Positions 35,281 to 44,320 of a DNA stretch of 64,000 nt are shown piece after piece; positions within the stretch are counted from its first letter, which is position 1, and each line of letters opens with the position of its first letter. The stretch is from the NCBI RefSeq assembly GCF_000010425.1, contig NC_008618.1, forward strand, positions 1,481,946-1,545,945. Reading direction: 5' to 3'. The DNA comes from Bifidobacterium adolescentis ATCC 15703. Its GTDB lineage: Bacteria > Actinomycetota > Actinomycetes > Actinomycetales > Bifidobacteriaceae. Under the pieces are notes generated by a model. It had not been told where the DNA came from, made no database searches, and saw only the letters and a program-made list of their open reading frames with translations. The position numbers and the translations under genes were made by a program.

Positions 35281-35994
35281 TCAGGAAGCCGCCCCCTCCC
35301 CCGCAGCGCGGTCCTTGCCGTAGATTTCGGGAATGAACCGCGTCTGATCGTGTAGTTCCGACCACAGCACCACCTGCCCGCTTTCCAACGACTTGGGCAC
35401 ATCGATGATGCGCTGGTTGGAGCTGCCGCGAAACTGCAGCAGCGAATCGTGCAGATCCTTGATATACCGGCCATCCACGAGAATATCGATCTGTTCGAGC
35501 AGTTCACGCTTGTCGGGGCTTTCGCCTTCGCGCATGAGCTCCTCCCACGTGTAGCCCGTCCAGCACCAGATGTCCTTGGTGCGGCCGAACCGCTCCCGGA
35601 TCTTGCGTGAAAGCGGCAGCAGCACGCCGGTGTTGAGCAGCGGCTCGCCCCCGAGGAAGGTGATGCCCCGCACGTACGGCAGGCTCAGATCGGCCATGAT
35701 CTGAGCTTCGAGCCGGTCGTTGTATTCGTGGCCGGCGCGGAAATCCCAGATCGACGAGTTGTAGCAGCCTTCGCAGTGGAATGGGCAGCCGGAGACGTAC
35801 AGCGAGCAGCGGATTCCCTCGCCGTCGGTCATGAGGAACCGCTTGTAGTCGGCGATCATGTTGTGGCTCATCGCGTTCGTCCATTGTCCGGCGCGCGGGT
35901 TGCTGGCGCGGTTTGTCGGAATGAACGGCCCGCGGCCGGTTTCGCCGGCCGCGAAATCACGGCGAGACACAGCGGGATCGGCGCTGCTTACCAT
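35281..35994 (-). CDS. nrdG: Anaerobic ribonucleotide reductase activating protein
   Basis: A 237-residue radical-SAM activase. Cys70, Cys74 and Cys77 in VSGCPFHCEGCYN form the cluster site; FLGGEPLL is the second family motif. It generates the glycyl radical on NrdD. AGGAG precedes ATG 35994; the first 41 residues are an extension over the usual start, and ATG at residue 42 (MSHNMIADYKRF) could be an alternative. It lies 45 bases downstream of nrdD on the same strand. Confidence 0.95.
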   Translation of the reverse strand: MVSSADPAVSRRDFAAGETGRGPFIPTNRASNPRAGQWTNAMSHNMIADYKRFLMTDGEGIRCSLYVSGCPFHCEGCYNSSIWDFRAGHEYNDRLEAQIMADLSLPYVRGITFLGGEPLLNTGVLLPLSRKIRERFGRTKDIWCWTGYTWEELMREGESPDKRELLEQIDILVDGRYIKDLHDSLLQFRGSSNQRIIDVPKSLESGQVVLWSELHDQTRFIPEIYGKDRAAGEGAAS

Positions 35995-36039
35995 ACGTTG
36001 CTCCTGAATTGCCTGTTGTTTTGCGATTATTGCGATTGA

Positions 36040-38445
36040 TTACTTGGCTTCCTCGAACCATTCGCGTTCGGAACCGTCGTCAAGGGTGACATGGCCGGTT
36101 TCGCCGCTCATGTGCTTGACGCGGTGCGCGATTTCCTCATGTCGGCCGTGCACCATCGGGCGCTGCACCGGATTGCCGAGGTAGCCGCAGGTGCGCTTGG
36201 TCACGTTGCAGCGGTCCGGGTCGGAGTTGCCGCATTCGGGGCACTTGAAGCCTTCTTCGGTCGGTTCGAAGTCACCTTCGAAACCGCATTCGTAGCAACG
36301 GTCGATTGGCGTGTTCGTGCCGAGATAGCCGATGCCGATGGTGTAGGCGTAGTCCCACACCGCTTCGAGCGCCTTCGGATTGGCCTGCAGGCACGGGAAT
36401 TCGCAGTAGTTGATGAAGCCGCCGGACGCGTAGTACGGGAAGTCCTTCTCGTAGTCGAGCTTCTCCATCGGCGTGGGCTGCAGCCACACCGGGTAGTGGA
36501 AGGAGTTGGTGTAGAAGTCGTGGTCGGTGACGCCGTCCACTTCGCCGAACTTCTCGCGGTCCATGCGGTTGAAGCGGTCGGTGAGCGATTCGGCCGGCGT
36601 GGAGTACACGGAGTAATGGTAGCCTTCCGCGGTGCTCCAATCCTTGCACAGCTCGTTCATGCGCTTGACGATGGACAGGGCGAATTCCTTGCCTTCCGGA
36701 TCCCAGTCGTGGTCGCGCATCCAGTCCTTGCCATAGAACACGCTGGTCGCCTCATACAGGCCGATGTAGCCGAGGGACACGGTGGCGCGTTCGTTGCGGA
36801 ACAGCTGATCAACGCTGTCGTTGGCGCCGAGACGGCCGAATGCGCCGAAGCGGAACAGGGTCGGGGCGTTGACCGGAGTGGCCTGCTTGCAACGCATGAT
36901 GCGGAACTGCAATGCCTGATGGGCGACGGTCATGCGCTCGTCGAAGATCTTCCAGAAGCGGTCCTTGTCTCCGTGGGATTCCAATGCGATGCGCGGAATG
37001 TTCACGGTGACCACGCCGAGGTTCATGCGGCCGTCCTCGACATCCTTGCCGGTCTTCGGGTCGATCCAGCCCTGCAGGAAGGAACGGCAGCCCATCGGCG
37101 CTTTGAAGGAGCCGGTGATCTTCACGATGTTCTCGTAGAAGATGACGTCCGGGTACATGCGCTTGGTGGCGCATTCGAGGGCCAACTGCTTCAGGTCGTA
37201 GTTCGGGTCGCCCGGATCGGCGTTCACACCGTGCTTGATGGTGAAGACGAGCTTCGGGAAGATGGCGGTGTGATGCTCGGAACCAAGGCCGCGGATGCGG
37301 TTGAGGAAGATGGCGCGCTGGATTTCGCGCGCGAACCAGTCGGTGCCGAGACCGAAGCCGACGGTCACGAACGGGGTCTGGCCGTTGGACACACGGTTGG
37401 AGTTGATCTGGTATTCCATGGTCTGCATGGCGTCGTAGATGGCCTTGCGGGTCTGGATCTTCGCCCAGATTTCACGCAGCTGCTGCAGACGGTCGGACGT
37501 CTTGTCGAACGGCTCGTCCATCGGCAGTGCCGGACGATCCTTTTCGAAGTGCAGGCGCTTCGGCTCGACGGCCTTGGCCATGCGCACCTGACGTTCGGCG
37601 ATCTCAATCGGCAGATCGTCGGGCATGATCTCGTGGGCCTGCTCAAGGAACTTGTCGTAGTCCTTCTTGGCGTATTCGGCGAAATGCTCGTCGGCGCGGT
37701 TGGCGGTCTGGCCACCGTACTGGCTGGAGGCCACGTCCTTCATGATCTGGGTGATCTGCGTGGCGGCGATGGAGATACTGTTCGGCGAACCCATCGGGGC
37801 GTTGCCGAGGGTGAAGCCGTTGGCGAGCATATCCCAGTAGTTCGGCAGCGAGCAGTTGGACTGCGCGGTGAACGGCGAGTAATCGGCGTCGTGGAAGTGG
37901 ATGTCGCCCTTCATGTGGGCGTTGGACACCGCGTCCGGCAGCATGGAGAAGGCGGATGCCTTGGACACCGCGCCGGCCAGCAGGTCACGCTGGGTGGAGT
38001 AGACGTTGGAGTCCTTGTTGGCGTTCTCACGCACCAGCGCCTCGTCGCGGTCCACCAAGCGGCGCACGGCCTCGTTGATGTCCGTGGCCTTGGCGCGCTC
38101 GATGTCCTTGTTCAGACGGTAGTTGGTGTAGGTGCGGGCCACGTCGTACAGATGGTCCTCGATGAGCCCATGCTCCACGAGGTTCTGGATGTCCTCGATC
38201 TTCGCCGGACCGTTGTAACGGTCCTTGATTTCGGCCTCGACCTGATTGGCGATGTCGCGAATCAGCCGTTCCTCCTGAGGACCGATTTTCTTGTCGAGGT
38301 CGGCGAAAGCCGATTTCACCGCGCTGATGATGTTGATCGGATCGAAATCGACCACACGCCCGTCGCGCTTCTCGACAAGCACCTTGACCATTTCCGGCGC
38401 GTTCTCGGTTTTGGTCGCAACGCCTTCCAGAGTCTGGGTTTCCAT
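36040..38445 (-). CDS. nrdD: Anaerobic ribonucleoside-triphosphate reductase
   Basis: An 801-residue class III ribonucleotide reductase. An ATP-cone (VEKRDGRVVDFDPINI) opens the protein. The C-terminus has the four-cysteine zinc site (CYECGFEGDF...FKCPECGN) and the glycyl radical loop RTCGYLGNP (Gly about 754). It reduces NTPs to dNTPs without oxygen. AAAGGAA precedes ATG 38445. With nrdG directly behind it, this is the standard operon. Two NrdR-like boxes lie upstream. Confidence 0.97.
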   Translation of the reverse strand: METQTLEGVATKTENAPEMVKVLVEKRDGRVVDFDPINIISAVKSAFADLDKKIGPQEERLIRDIANQVEAEIKDRYNGPAKIEDIQNLVEHGLIEDHLYDVARTYTNYRLNKDIERAKATDINEAVRRLVDRDEALVRENANKDSNVYSTQRDLLAGAVSKASAFSMLPDAVSNAHMKGDIHFHDADYSPFTAQSNCSLPNYWDMLANGFTLGNAPMGSPNSISIAATQITQIMKDVASSQYGGQTANRADEHFAEYAKKDYDKFLEQAHEIMPDDLPIEIAERQVRMAKAVEPKRLHFEKDRPALPMDEPFDKTSDRLQQLREIWAKIQTRKAIYDAMQTMEYQINSNRVSNGQTPFVTVGFGLGTDWFAREIQRAIFLNRIRGLGSEHHTAIFPKLVFTIKHGVNADPGDPNYDLKQLALECATKRMYPDVIFYENIVKITGSFKAPMGCRSFLQGWIDPKTGKDVEDGRMNLGVVTVNIPRIALESHGDKDRFWKIFDERMTVAHQALQFRIMRCKQATPVNAPTLFRFGAFGRLGANDSVDQLFRNERATVSLGYIGLYEATSVFYGKDWMRDHDWDPEGKEFALSIVKRMNELCKDWSTAEGYHYSVYSTPAESLTDRFNRMDREKFGEVDGVTDHDFYTNSFHYPVWLQPTPMEKLDYEKDFPYYASGGFINYCEFPCLQANPKALEAVWDYAYTIGIGYLGTNTPIDRCYECGFEGDFEPTEEGFKCPECGNSDPDRCNVTKRTCGYLGNPVQRPMVHGRHEEIAHRVKHMSGETGHVTLDDGSEREWFEEAK

Positions 38446-38542
38446 GTATATTTCCTTTCCGGGCCGGACCCATCCGGCCAGGTTTCATGCTTCGTCCGCA
38501 TGCCCGTTCGTACCTACAGATGCACACTCTACGCCAAGGTTG

Positions 38543-38590
38543 GCACTAAATGTAGTGTCACCACGCCGCTAGAGAAACTATATATTCTAC
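38543..38590. promoter_or_regulatory. Tandem NrdR-like boxes of nrdD
   Basis: GCACTAAATGTAGTGT (38543-38558) and AAACTATATATTCTAC (38575-38590) resemble the NrdR consensus ACACTATATATAGTGT. Their starts are 32 bases apart, the spacing usual for paired NrdR boxes. The first is the better match. They lie about 100-145 bases before the nrdD start. Confidence 0.6.
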
Positions 38591-38712
38591 TTTTGGCGAG
38601 ATTTCGCCATTTTTTGCCTTGTGTGACAAAAGTAACGATTTCATCTCGGAGTGTCGTTTTGACACAGCCCCACACACCGTACTATCTTCACGCACGGAGC
38701 ATTCGCAACACT

Positions 38713-38726
38713 CGAACATATGTTCC
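38713..38726. promoter_or_regulatory. SOS (LexA) box upstream of xseA
   Basis: CGAACATATGTTCC agrees with the Gram-positive SOS consensus CGAACRNRYGTTCG at 13 of 14 positions. It lies 32-45 bases before the xseA start, where LexA would block the promoter. Confidence 0.65.
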
Positions 38727-38757
38727 ATTTGTCCGCAAGATGATGGAATCTTGACTT

Positions 38758-40038
38758 ATGACTTGGAACCCGGATTACAACCCACCGACGGCGCAGCGGA
38801 CGTCGAAGCCGCTGCCCCGTCTGGCGTCGGAAACCACCGCCGACAATCCTTGGCCGGTGAGCCTGCTCAGCGAGAAGTTCTACACGGCGGTCGAACGTTG
38901 GCCCTCCGTATGGGTGGCCGGGCAGATCACGCAGATCAACACGCGTCGTCAGGGAAGCGCCTACATCACGCTTCGCGACGACCAGCAGGACATCGCTATG
39001 GAAGTCAACGGCTTCGGACGGTTCGCCGCGGCGGCGGCGCCGTTTGTGCAGGGCGACCGTGTCATCATCCACGGCAAGCCGAACGTGTGGATGAAGCGCA
39101 CGTCGCTGTCGTTGCGCGGCGACGCGATCATCGCGGCCGGCGCGGGCGGCAGCCTGAAGGCCATGATCGACGAGCTACGCAAGAAGCTTAAGGGAGAAGG
39201 TCTGTTCGACGCCGATCGCAAGAAGCCGTTGCCAGAATTTCCGCATTGCATCGGCTTGATCTGCGCGCCGCAGGCACGTGCGGAAGGCGACGTCATCACC
39301 AACGTGCGTCTGCGTTGGCCCGTCGTCGGCTTCAAGGTGACGCATGTGCACGTGCAGGGCGAGCAGTGCCCGTCGGACGTGGTGGCGGCCATCCGGCAGC
39401 TGGATGCCGATCCAGATGTGGATGTGATCATCGTGGCGCGTGGCGGCGGCGCTTTCGAAGATCTGATTGGCTTTTCCGATGAGAACGTGGTGCGCGCCGC
39501 GGCGGCGGCCCACACTCCCCTGATTTCCGCCATCGGGCATGAGGACGATTGGACCCTGCTGGATTTGGTGGCCGACCTCAGGGCCTCCACGCCGACCGAC
39601 GCAGCGAAGAAGGTCGTGCCGGACGTGCATGAGCAGATGCAGCTGATTCAGGTGAACCTGGACCGCATGCGCGTGCGCATCGACGCCACCGTCTCCAACG
39701 AGACCAGGCTTATCGAAGGCTACGCGAACCGTCCAAGCCTCACCCAGCCGCTCACCATGTTGGAACCGCATCAGCGTTTCCTTGATGACGCACGCACAAG
39801 AATGCGGATCGGTCTGACCCGTATTCTTGACGACGCGAGCCTGACCATCGAGAAAGCGCACGCGTCGCTGACCGCGCTGAGTCCGCAATCCACGCTTGAC
39901 CGCGGGTACGCGGTGGTGCAATGCGCCGACGGGCATGTGCTTGACGACGCGGACAAGGTGAAGACGGGCGACCAGCTGACCATGACCTTGAAGCACGGCA
40001 TCGTCGTGTCTGAAGTGAAAACCGTAACGAAGGAGTAG
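38758..40038 (+). CDS. xseA: Exodeoxyribonuclease VII large subunit
   Basis: A 426-residue XseA: N-terminal OB-fold (VWVAGQITQINTRRQGSAYITLRDD), then the catalytic domain with the signatures GLICAPQARAEGDV, ARGGGAFEDLIGFSDENVVRA and SAIGHEDDWTLLDLVADLRASTPTDAA, then a coiled C-terminal part. With XseB it degrades single-stranded DNA in both directions. No clear ribosome site precedes ATG 38758, so it may be leaderless. xseB starts 3 bases after its stop. An SOS box lies just upstream. Confidence 0.96.
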   Translation: MTWNPDYNPPTAQRTSKPLPRLASETTADNPWPVSLLSEKFYTAVERWPSVWVAGQITQINTRRQGSAYITLRDDQQDIAMEVNGFGRFAAAAAPFVQGDRVIIHGKPNVWMKRTSLSLRGDAIIAAGAGGSLKAMIDELRKKLKGEGLFDADRKKPLPEFPHCIGLICAPQARAEGDVITNVRLRWPVVGFKVTHVHVQGEQCPSDVVAAIRQLDADPDVDVIIVARGGGAFEDLIGFSDENVVRAAAAAHTPLISAIGHEDDWTLLDLVADLRASTPTDAAKKVVPDVHEQMQLIQVNLDRMRVRIDATVSNETRLIEGYANRPSLTQPLTMLEPHQRFLDDARTRMRIGLTRILDDASLTIEKAHASLTALSPQSTLDRGYAVVQCADGHVLDDADKVKTGDQLTMTLKHGIVVSEVKTVTKE

Positions 40039-40041
40039 CAC

Positions 40042-40326
40042 ATGAGCAACGAAGCAGCACCGGCATCCAGCCTGACCGACAAGGAACGCGAAGCAATCGC
40101 GCAGATGCCATACGAGGAGGCGCGCGACAAGCTCATCCAGGCCGTGCAGGCGTTGGAGGCGGGCGGCCTGAACCTCGACCAGTCCATGCGGCAGTGGGAG
40201 ATCGGCGAGGCGTTGGCCAAGCGCGCGCAGAGCCTGCTTGGCGAGGTCCGAGCCAAGCTCGACGCCGCGCAGGCCGAGCAGGCCACCGCGGCCAACACCG
40301 CAGGAACGCAAGACAATCTGGCCTGA
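40042..40326 (+). CDS. xseB: Exodeoxyribonuclease VII small subunit
   Basis: A 94-residue XseB. The family core MPYEEARDKLIQAVQALEAGGLNLDQSMRQWEIGEALAKRAQSLL is intact, followed by an alanine-rich tail. AAGGAG precedes ATG 40042 and overlaps the end of xseA, so the two subunits are made together. Confidence 0.95.
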   Translation: MSNEAAPASSLTDKEREAIAQMPYEEARDKLIQAVQALEAGGLNLDQSMRQWEIGEALAKRAQSLLGEVRAKLDAAQAEQATAANTAGTQDNLA

Positions 40327-40463
40327 GCATCCGTCGCGGCACAGCCGCTCCCCTCACCTACGGACGTTCCACCGGAACGTCCGTCAAACGGCTTGAGCCC
40401 GAACAATCAGGTCCGATTACCCGTCATGTCGAGTCCATATTGTGTGTACAATGGTGACTCGTT

Positions 40464-40536
40464 GCCTCAGTAGCTCAGTGGATAGAGCACTTCTCTCCTA
40501 AAGAAGGTGTCGTAGGTTCGATTCCTATCTGGGGCA
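40464..40536 (+). tRNA. tRNA-Arg(CCU)
   Basis: A 73-base cloverleaf: acceptor GCCTCAG/CTGGGGC, D arm GCTC-GAGC, anticodon arm CTTCT-CTCCTAA-AGAAG with anticodon CCT, and T arm with TTCGATT. The discriminator is A. It reads AGG codons. CCA is not encoded. Confidence 0.95.
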
Positions 40537-40695
40537 CTTTTTCATATCCCCGTACATTGTCGGCGCGCACCGCCATCGGCAGCATCCAAGATCAATCGCA
40601 CGTCCGCAATCCGGACAACACCATCTCACCGCCACCCTCCAGCACAGGCACAATGAGCATCCCTCTGTTATAGTGGCAAACGGATACTTAAGCGG

Positions 40696-40986
40696 TTGAG
40701 TGAATGTATCCAAAAGGTTCCCCCTTCTGCTATGGAAGCATCGGAAAGCAACCGCACAACCCATACATCACCTTTGGAAGACCAAGGGATCAGCATGCAA
40801 GACATACCATATTCCTCTATTGTGGAACGGCTGGCGCACACGAATCCGGTAGGACAGTTGCCCGGACCGCTCTCCTACAAGCTGCTCGACCAGTTCACCA
40901 TGCCGATGCTGCCCACAGAACCGCAATGCACGAACGTCATCGCCTGCATCCGATATTCGAATAACATGCCGGTCGTCACCGTCTAG
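40696..40986 (+). CDS. Small hypothetical protein
   Basis: A frame of up to 96 residues; the part from ATG 40795 (MQDIPYSSIVERLAHTNPVGQ...) has AAGGGA upstream and is the likelier start, giving 63 residues. I recognise no domain. It is convergent with the EEP-family gene. The 150 bases between the tRNA and this frame show nothing else. It could be non-coding. Confidence 0.35.
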   Translation: MSECIQKVPPSAMEASESNRTTHTSPLEDQGISMQDIPYSSIVERLAHTNPVGQLPGPLSYKLLDQFTMPMLPTEPQCTNVIACIRYSNNMPVVTV

Positions 40987-40994
40987 CCGCGGAC

Positions 40995-42143
40995 TTAGCC
41001 GACCCGCACAATCGCCAGCAGCGCCTTGTGGTCGCTGCCGTCCACTTTGACTGTGCGCACCTGTCCGGCCTGCATGCCGGAATCCAGTACGATATGGTCG
41101 ATTCCGGCGAACGACGGCACGTAATCGACATTCGCAGGCCATGAGAATTTCAATCCCTCGCCGGCCTGACGGGAGGCGTCGGAGAAACGGTTTCCCAGAA
41201 TGTTGCGGAACGGCGTATGGTCGTACGTCGCGTTGAAATCACCCATGAAAACGTACCGTCGGCTAGTGTCGAAACGTAGTTTCGCCAGTTCGTCGAGCGA
41301 CCGCTTCCACTGCTGCCAGTAATCGTTCGTCGGCGACGTGGTATGCACGGATACGAAACGCACCTGCGTGGCTCCCCCATTGAACGAAACGGTGCCGCCC
41401 GGCATGAACGACGCGCTCGAATCGACATCGTCATCGGAAGGGTCGTCAAGCGGACTCGCCGACCAAAGGCCGTTGCCGTACACGCCGTCCGAACTCGACA
41501 CCTGCGCATAGGGCAGATACGAGGCGATGCCGGCACGGTTCAGATCGTCCACGAAAGCGTCGGTCGTCTCCTGCAACGCAAGCACCTCGACGTGTTCGCT
41601 GCGCACCAGATCCACGATCTCACGCGCATCGGCGCGCCCTTTGTACACATTGCACGTCATCAGCCGCGCGTAGCCGTCATCCGTGTTGACGGTTTCGCCG
41701 GACGCCGCCGCGACTGCGGCACGTGGCAGTTTCGAAGGCTGGTAGAAGAACGGATACTGCCAGAACGTCTGCAACGCAATCGCCAGAACGGCCATCACGA
41801 TGGACACCGTACGTTTGGAGATGATGGCGCAGACGAGCGCGATTACGGCGAGCAGCGTGAACCATGGCACTAGGGAGACGACGATCGGCATATACGGCAA
41901 CGCCTGCAGTTCTTCCGGCAGCATGTGCGTGACAGTGCCCAGCAGCGCGGCGAGCGCGAATATGAAGGCAATCACCGCGCAGATGAAATTGCGTACGCGA
42001 TGCGTTTTCGTCTTATTCAGCGTGCGTAGCGGCTTGACCGGTCTCGTTGCGGCCGGTTTTGCTTTAGCCCGATTCGCTTTGGCCGACGCTTGCGATTTGC
42101 CCGTTGCCGGCCCTTGCGGCTGGCGTGTTTTTGCCTGAGCCAT
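40995..42143 (-). CDS. Membrane-anchored endonuclease/exonuclease/phosphatase-family protein
   Basis: A 382-residue protein. A lysine/alanine-rich cytoplasmic tail of about 45 residues is followed by three hydrophobic segments (about 50-135) and then an EEP-fold catalytic domain. Catalytic motifs are VLALQETT, FMGDFNATYDH and SDHKALL at the end. The domain probably faces outside and may hydrolyse nucleic acid or phosphodiester substrates at the surface; similar proteins are common in Actinobacteria with unproven roles. Confidence 0.85.
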   Translation of the reverse strand: MAQAKTRQPQGPATGKSQASAKANRAKAKPAATRPVKPLRTLNKTKTHRVRNFICAVIAFIFALAALLGTVTHMLPEELQALPYMPIVVSLVPWFTLLAVIALVCAIISKRTVSIVMAVLAIALQTFWQYPFFYQPSKLPRAAVAAASGETVNTDDGYARLMTCNVYKGRADAREIVDLVRSEHVEVLALQETTDAFVDDLNRAGIASYLPYAQVSSSDGVYGNGLWSASPLDDPSDDDVDSSASFMPGGTVSFNGGATQVRFVSVHTTSPTNDYWQQWKRSLDELAKLRFDTSRRYVFMGDFNATYDHTPFRNILGNRFSDASRQAGEGLKFSWPANVDYVPSFAGIDHIVLDSGMQAGQVRTVKVDGSDHKALLAIVRVG

Positions 42144-42251
42144 ACCATTCCCTTGTTTTTTCGGAACGCACGTCCGCGACCATCCATGTCCGCCCGTGTC
42201 CGTTTATGTCCGTTCCGTTGATGTTCCGACGGTTTCCTTCACGCCTTCGGC

Positions 42252-42488
42252 TTAGTCGTCGAGGCCGAGCTCGTGGCGGATGCCGTCGATGATGATGCGG
42301 CTGGCAGTGGTGCCGCGTTCACGCGCGTTTTCCTGCAGCATCATTTTCAGATCGGATGGAATTTTGAAACTCATGAGCACACGTTCGCCGTTGCCGTTGC
42401 CATTGCCACGGCTGCGGGTGTCCTGCACGCTGGTCAGCGGAGCGGTGGACGCTGCCTTCGCACCACCGTTCGGTTTTCTAATGGCCAT
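42252..42488 (-). CDS. Ribbon-helix-helix partner of ParA
   Basis: A 78-residue protein with a disordered basic N-terminus and the C-terminal ribbon-helix-helix fold VLMSFKIPSDLKMMLQENARERGTTASRIIIDGIRHEL. Its ATG overlaps the TGA of the ParA gene by one base (TGATG). In plasmid-type partition cassettes this position is held by the centromere-binding protein, so that role is likely. Confidence 0.8.
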   Translation of the reverse strand: MAIRKPNGGAKAASTAPLTSVQDTRSRGNGNGNGERVLMSFKIPSDLKMMLQENARERGTTASRIIIDGIRHELGLDD

Positions 42489-43078
42489 CAGGCGATCACC
42501 TCCTCAAGTTCGCTGTAGACATCCTCATACCCGTTGAGATTGCTGGGGAATGCATGGCCGATTACCTTCTGCATGCCCACCCTCTTGGGTACCGAGGCAT
42601 CGAAGACGCTGGCACCGCGTTCGCGGATGAGATTGACCGCGTTGCCCGCCAGTTTGTTGTTCTCCACTTTGAGCAGCAGCAGCGCGTACGGCTTGCCGGC
42701 CGCGTCGAGGCTTTCCGCGGTTTCCAGCGCGTGGCTGAGTTCGAATGGGCCCTGCGTCGCCGGCACGATCACGAAATCAGACACATCACAGGCCACGTCC
42801 ACCACGTTGCCGGCCGGCGGGCAGTCGATGATGACGAGTTCGTCATCCGCCATGGTTTTGCGCAGTCGTTTCAGTTTGCCGATATTGGCGGAGTCCACGG
42901 TGAACGGCAGGGTTTCGCCGGCGTCTTCGGCGTCGCCCGCCCATGTGGTGGCGTCGCCTTGCGGATCGGTGTCCAGCACGGACACGTTGCGGTTGTGCCG
43001 TGCGGCCGCGGTGGCCAACGCCATGGCGGTGGTGGTTTTGCCGCTGCCGCCTTTGAGGTTGATGACCGAGATGATCAT
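42488..43078 (-). CDS. ParA-family ATPase (small type)
   Basis: A 196-residue P-loop ATPase without an N-terminal DNA-binding domain, as in type Ib partition systems. Deviant Walker A KGGSGKTTTAMALA is at residues 9-22, Walker A' VLDTDPQGDATTW and Walker B LVIIDCPP follow. With the ribbon-helix-helix gene behind it, it resembles a plasmid partition cassette in a chromosomal setting. This may be a domesticated or integrated element remnant. Confidence 0.9.
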   Translation of the reverse strand: MIISVINLKGGSGKTTTAMALATAAARHNRNVSVLDTDPQGDATTWAGDAEDAGETLPFTVDSANIGKLKRLRKTMADDELVIIDCPPAGNVVDVACDVSDFVIVPATQGPFELSHALETAESLDAAGKPYALLLLKVENNKLAGNAVNLIRERGASVFDASVPKRVGMQKVIGHAFPSNLNGYEDVYSELEEVIA

Positions 43079-43107
43079 GAAGGTTCCTCCGCTTCGACAA
43101 TCAATTT

Positions 43108-43124
43108 ATATAAGACGTATATAC
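43108..43124. promoter_or_regulatory. Palindromic AT-rich operator of parA
   Basis: TATATAAGACGTATATA lies 30 bases upstream of the ParA start and is nearly palindromic, flanked by further TATATA runs to 43137. Ribbon-helix-helix partners commonly bind such sites to regulate their operon. Confidence 0.4.
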
Positions 43125-43230
43125 TTTTTATATATTGGATAGACGACAGTCACGCTGACGGCGTAACGGCATTGGCAATGTAAAAAATAGCGGCGACGCA
43201 CTCTTGCCAGTTGCTTTGACGGGTAACGAA

Positions 43231-43262
43231 AAATCCCGAGGAGCTCAGCTCAACTCGGGATT
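43231..43262 (-). terminator. Terminator after 5S rRNA
   Basis: AATCCCGAG and CTCGGGATT form a 9-bp stem on either side of a 13-base loop. On the minus strand it is followed by TTTTTCG. It lies just past the 3' end of the 5S gene. Confidence 0.8.
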
Positions 43263-43274
43263 CGAAAAGAGTAA

Positions 43275-43391
43275 ACGCGGCGACTTGCTACTCTCCCACA
43301 CCCTCTCGAGTGCAGTACCATCGCCGTGCTAGGCCTTAGCTTCCGAGTTCGGAATGGGACCGGGCGTCTCACCTAGGCTATGATCACCGCA
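43275..43391 (-). rRNA. rrf: 5S ribosomal RNA (isolated copy)
   Basis: On the minus strand the sequence carries the conserved 5S core: GCCCGGTCCCATTCCGAAC, GGAAGCTAAG, GATGGTACTGCA and GTGGGAGAGTAG. Helix I is formed by GCGGTGA and TCGCCGC (43277-43283). No 16S or 23S gene lies upstream, and the next gene on that side (43575) is on the other strand. The exact ends may shift by a few bases. Confidence 0.9.
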
Positions 43392-43574
43392 AGAGAAAAC
43401 AATACGCGAACATGCGGCAATCGGCAAACTTCGGCGTGTCGCGCACTGCAATCGCATTCCCCAATCGCCAATGATCGCCAGTAATCGCGCGAATGCCGGC
43501 AATCGCAATGCATATGCGCTACAGTCGAAGCAATGCCGCAACAATTGCGGCGTGCTTACGAAAGAAGGCCAGCA

Positions 43575-44303
43575 ATGACGATCGCCTCCTGCGGTTCCGT
43601 TTCCGCAACCACTTTGGGTCTGCCGAATTCCACTGCGATTCCCGCCGAGAAGGCGAGGCTGCCGAAAGGCCTGTTCGTGGCGAAGATTCCGGTTTCCGCC
43701 AAAACAAAGCAGCGATTGGCGAACGACATCGAATCAATCACCATGCTGTCGCTGCTGCAGGCGCGCAACACGAAGCTTGCCGCCGGTACGCGCGTGCCGG
43801 AAATACTGGTGATCGGCCTGCGTTTGCACGAACCAAACGCCGCCGTTCCGACGGATATCGTCGAATTGATTGCGATGCAACGCAAGTCGGGCATGCTGTT
43901 CGTTTGCGTACGCGACGCCGATTTCGAAGGTACGACGCGTCAGGAGTGCGCGTTCGCCGTCCGTCGAGCGCTGCCGGCACGTGCCGGGCACACGACCACA
44001 TCCAAGGTGTTCGCTTCCGATTGGCAGCCGGCCGGCGAGGCCACGCTGAACGCCACGGATCCGGCGGTCGATTCCATGGACGCCTTGTGGGAGTCGCTAT
44101 GCTCGCAGGTGATTCTGGACGACCCCTCCCCCATCGACGTGAACACGCGTCTTGCCCGACGCATGCAGATTGCACAGCTCACCGCGCAGGTCGACAAGCT
44201 CACCCGCGACCATCAGCGTGCCAAGAATCCCGAACAGCGCAATGAAATCTACGCGAAACTGCACAAGATGAAGCGCCAGTTGGAGGAACTGCAAGGGCAA
44301 TAA
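43575..44303 (+). CDS. DUF4391 domain protein
   Basis: A 242-residue protein matching DUF4391: LPKGLFVAKIPVSAKTKQRLANDIESITMLSLLQ near the start, and a charged C-terminal coiled coil (TAQVDKLTRDHQRAKNPEQRNEIYAKLHKMKRQLEEL). GAAGG precedes ATG 43575; the longer reading from 43533 lacks one. Such proteins are often found beside type III restriction or helicase genes, but here the neighbours are a 5S gene and a phosphatase. Function unknown. Confidence 0.78.
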   Translation: MTIASCGSVSATTLGLPNSTAIPAEKARLPKGLFVAKIPVSAKTKQRLANDIESITMLSLLQARNTKLAAGTRVPEILVIGLRLHEPNAAVPTDIVELIAMQRKSGMLFVCVRDADFEGTTRQECAFAVRRALPARAGHTTTSKVFASDWQPAGEATLNATDPAVDSMDALWESLCSQVILDDPSPIDVNTRLARRMQIAQLTAQVDKLTRDHQRAKNPEQRNEIYAKLHKMKRQLEELQGQ

Positions 44304-44320
44304 TACCGCCATAATACAAA

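Noticed and set aside
36091..38754. An 887-codon plus-strand frame
   Set aside because: It is antisense to nrdD, which is certain from its motifs.
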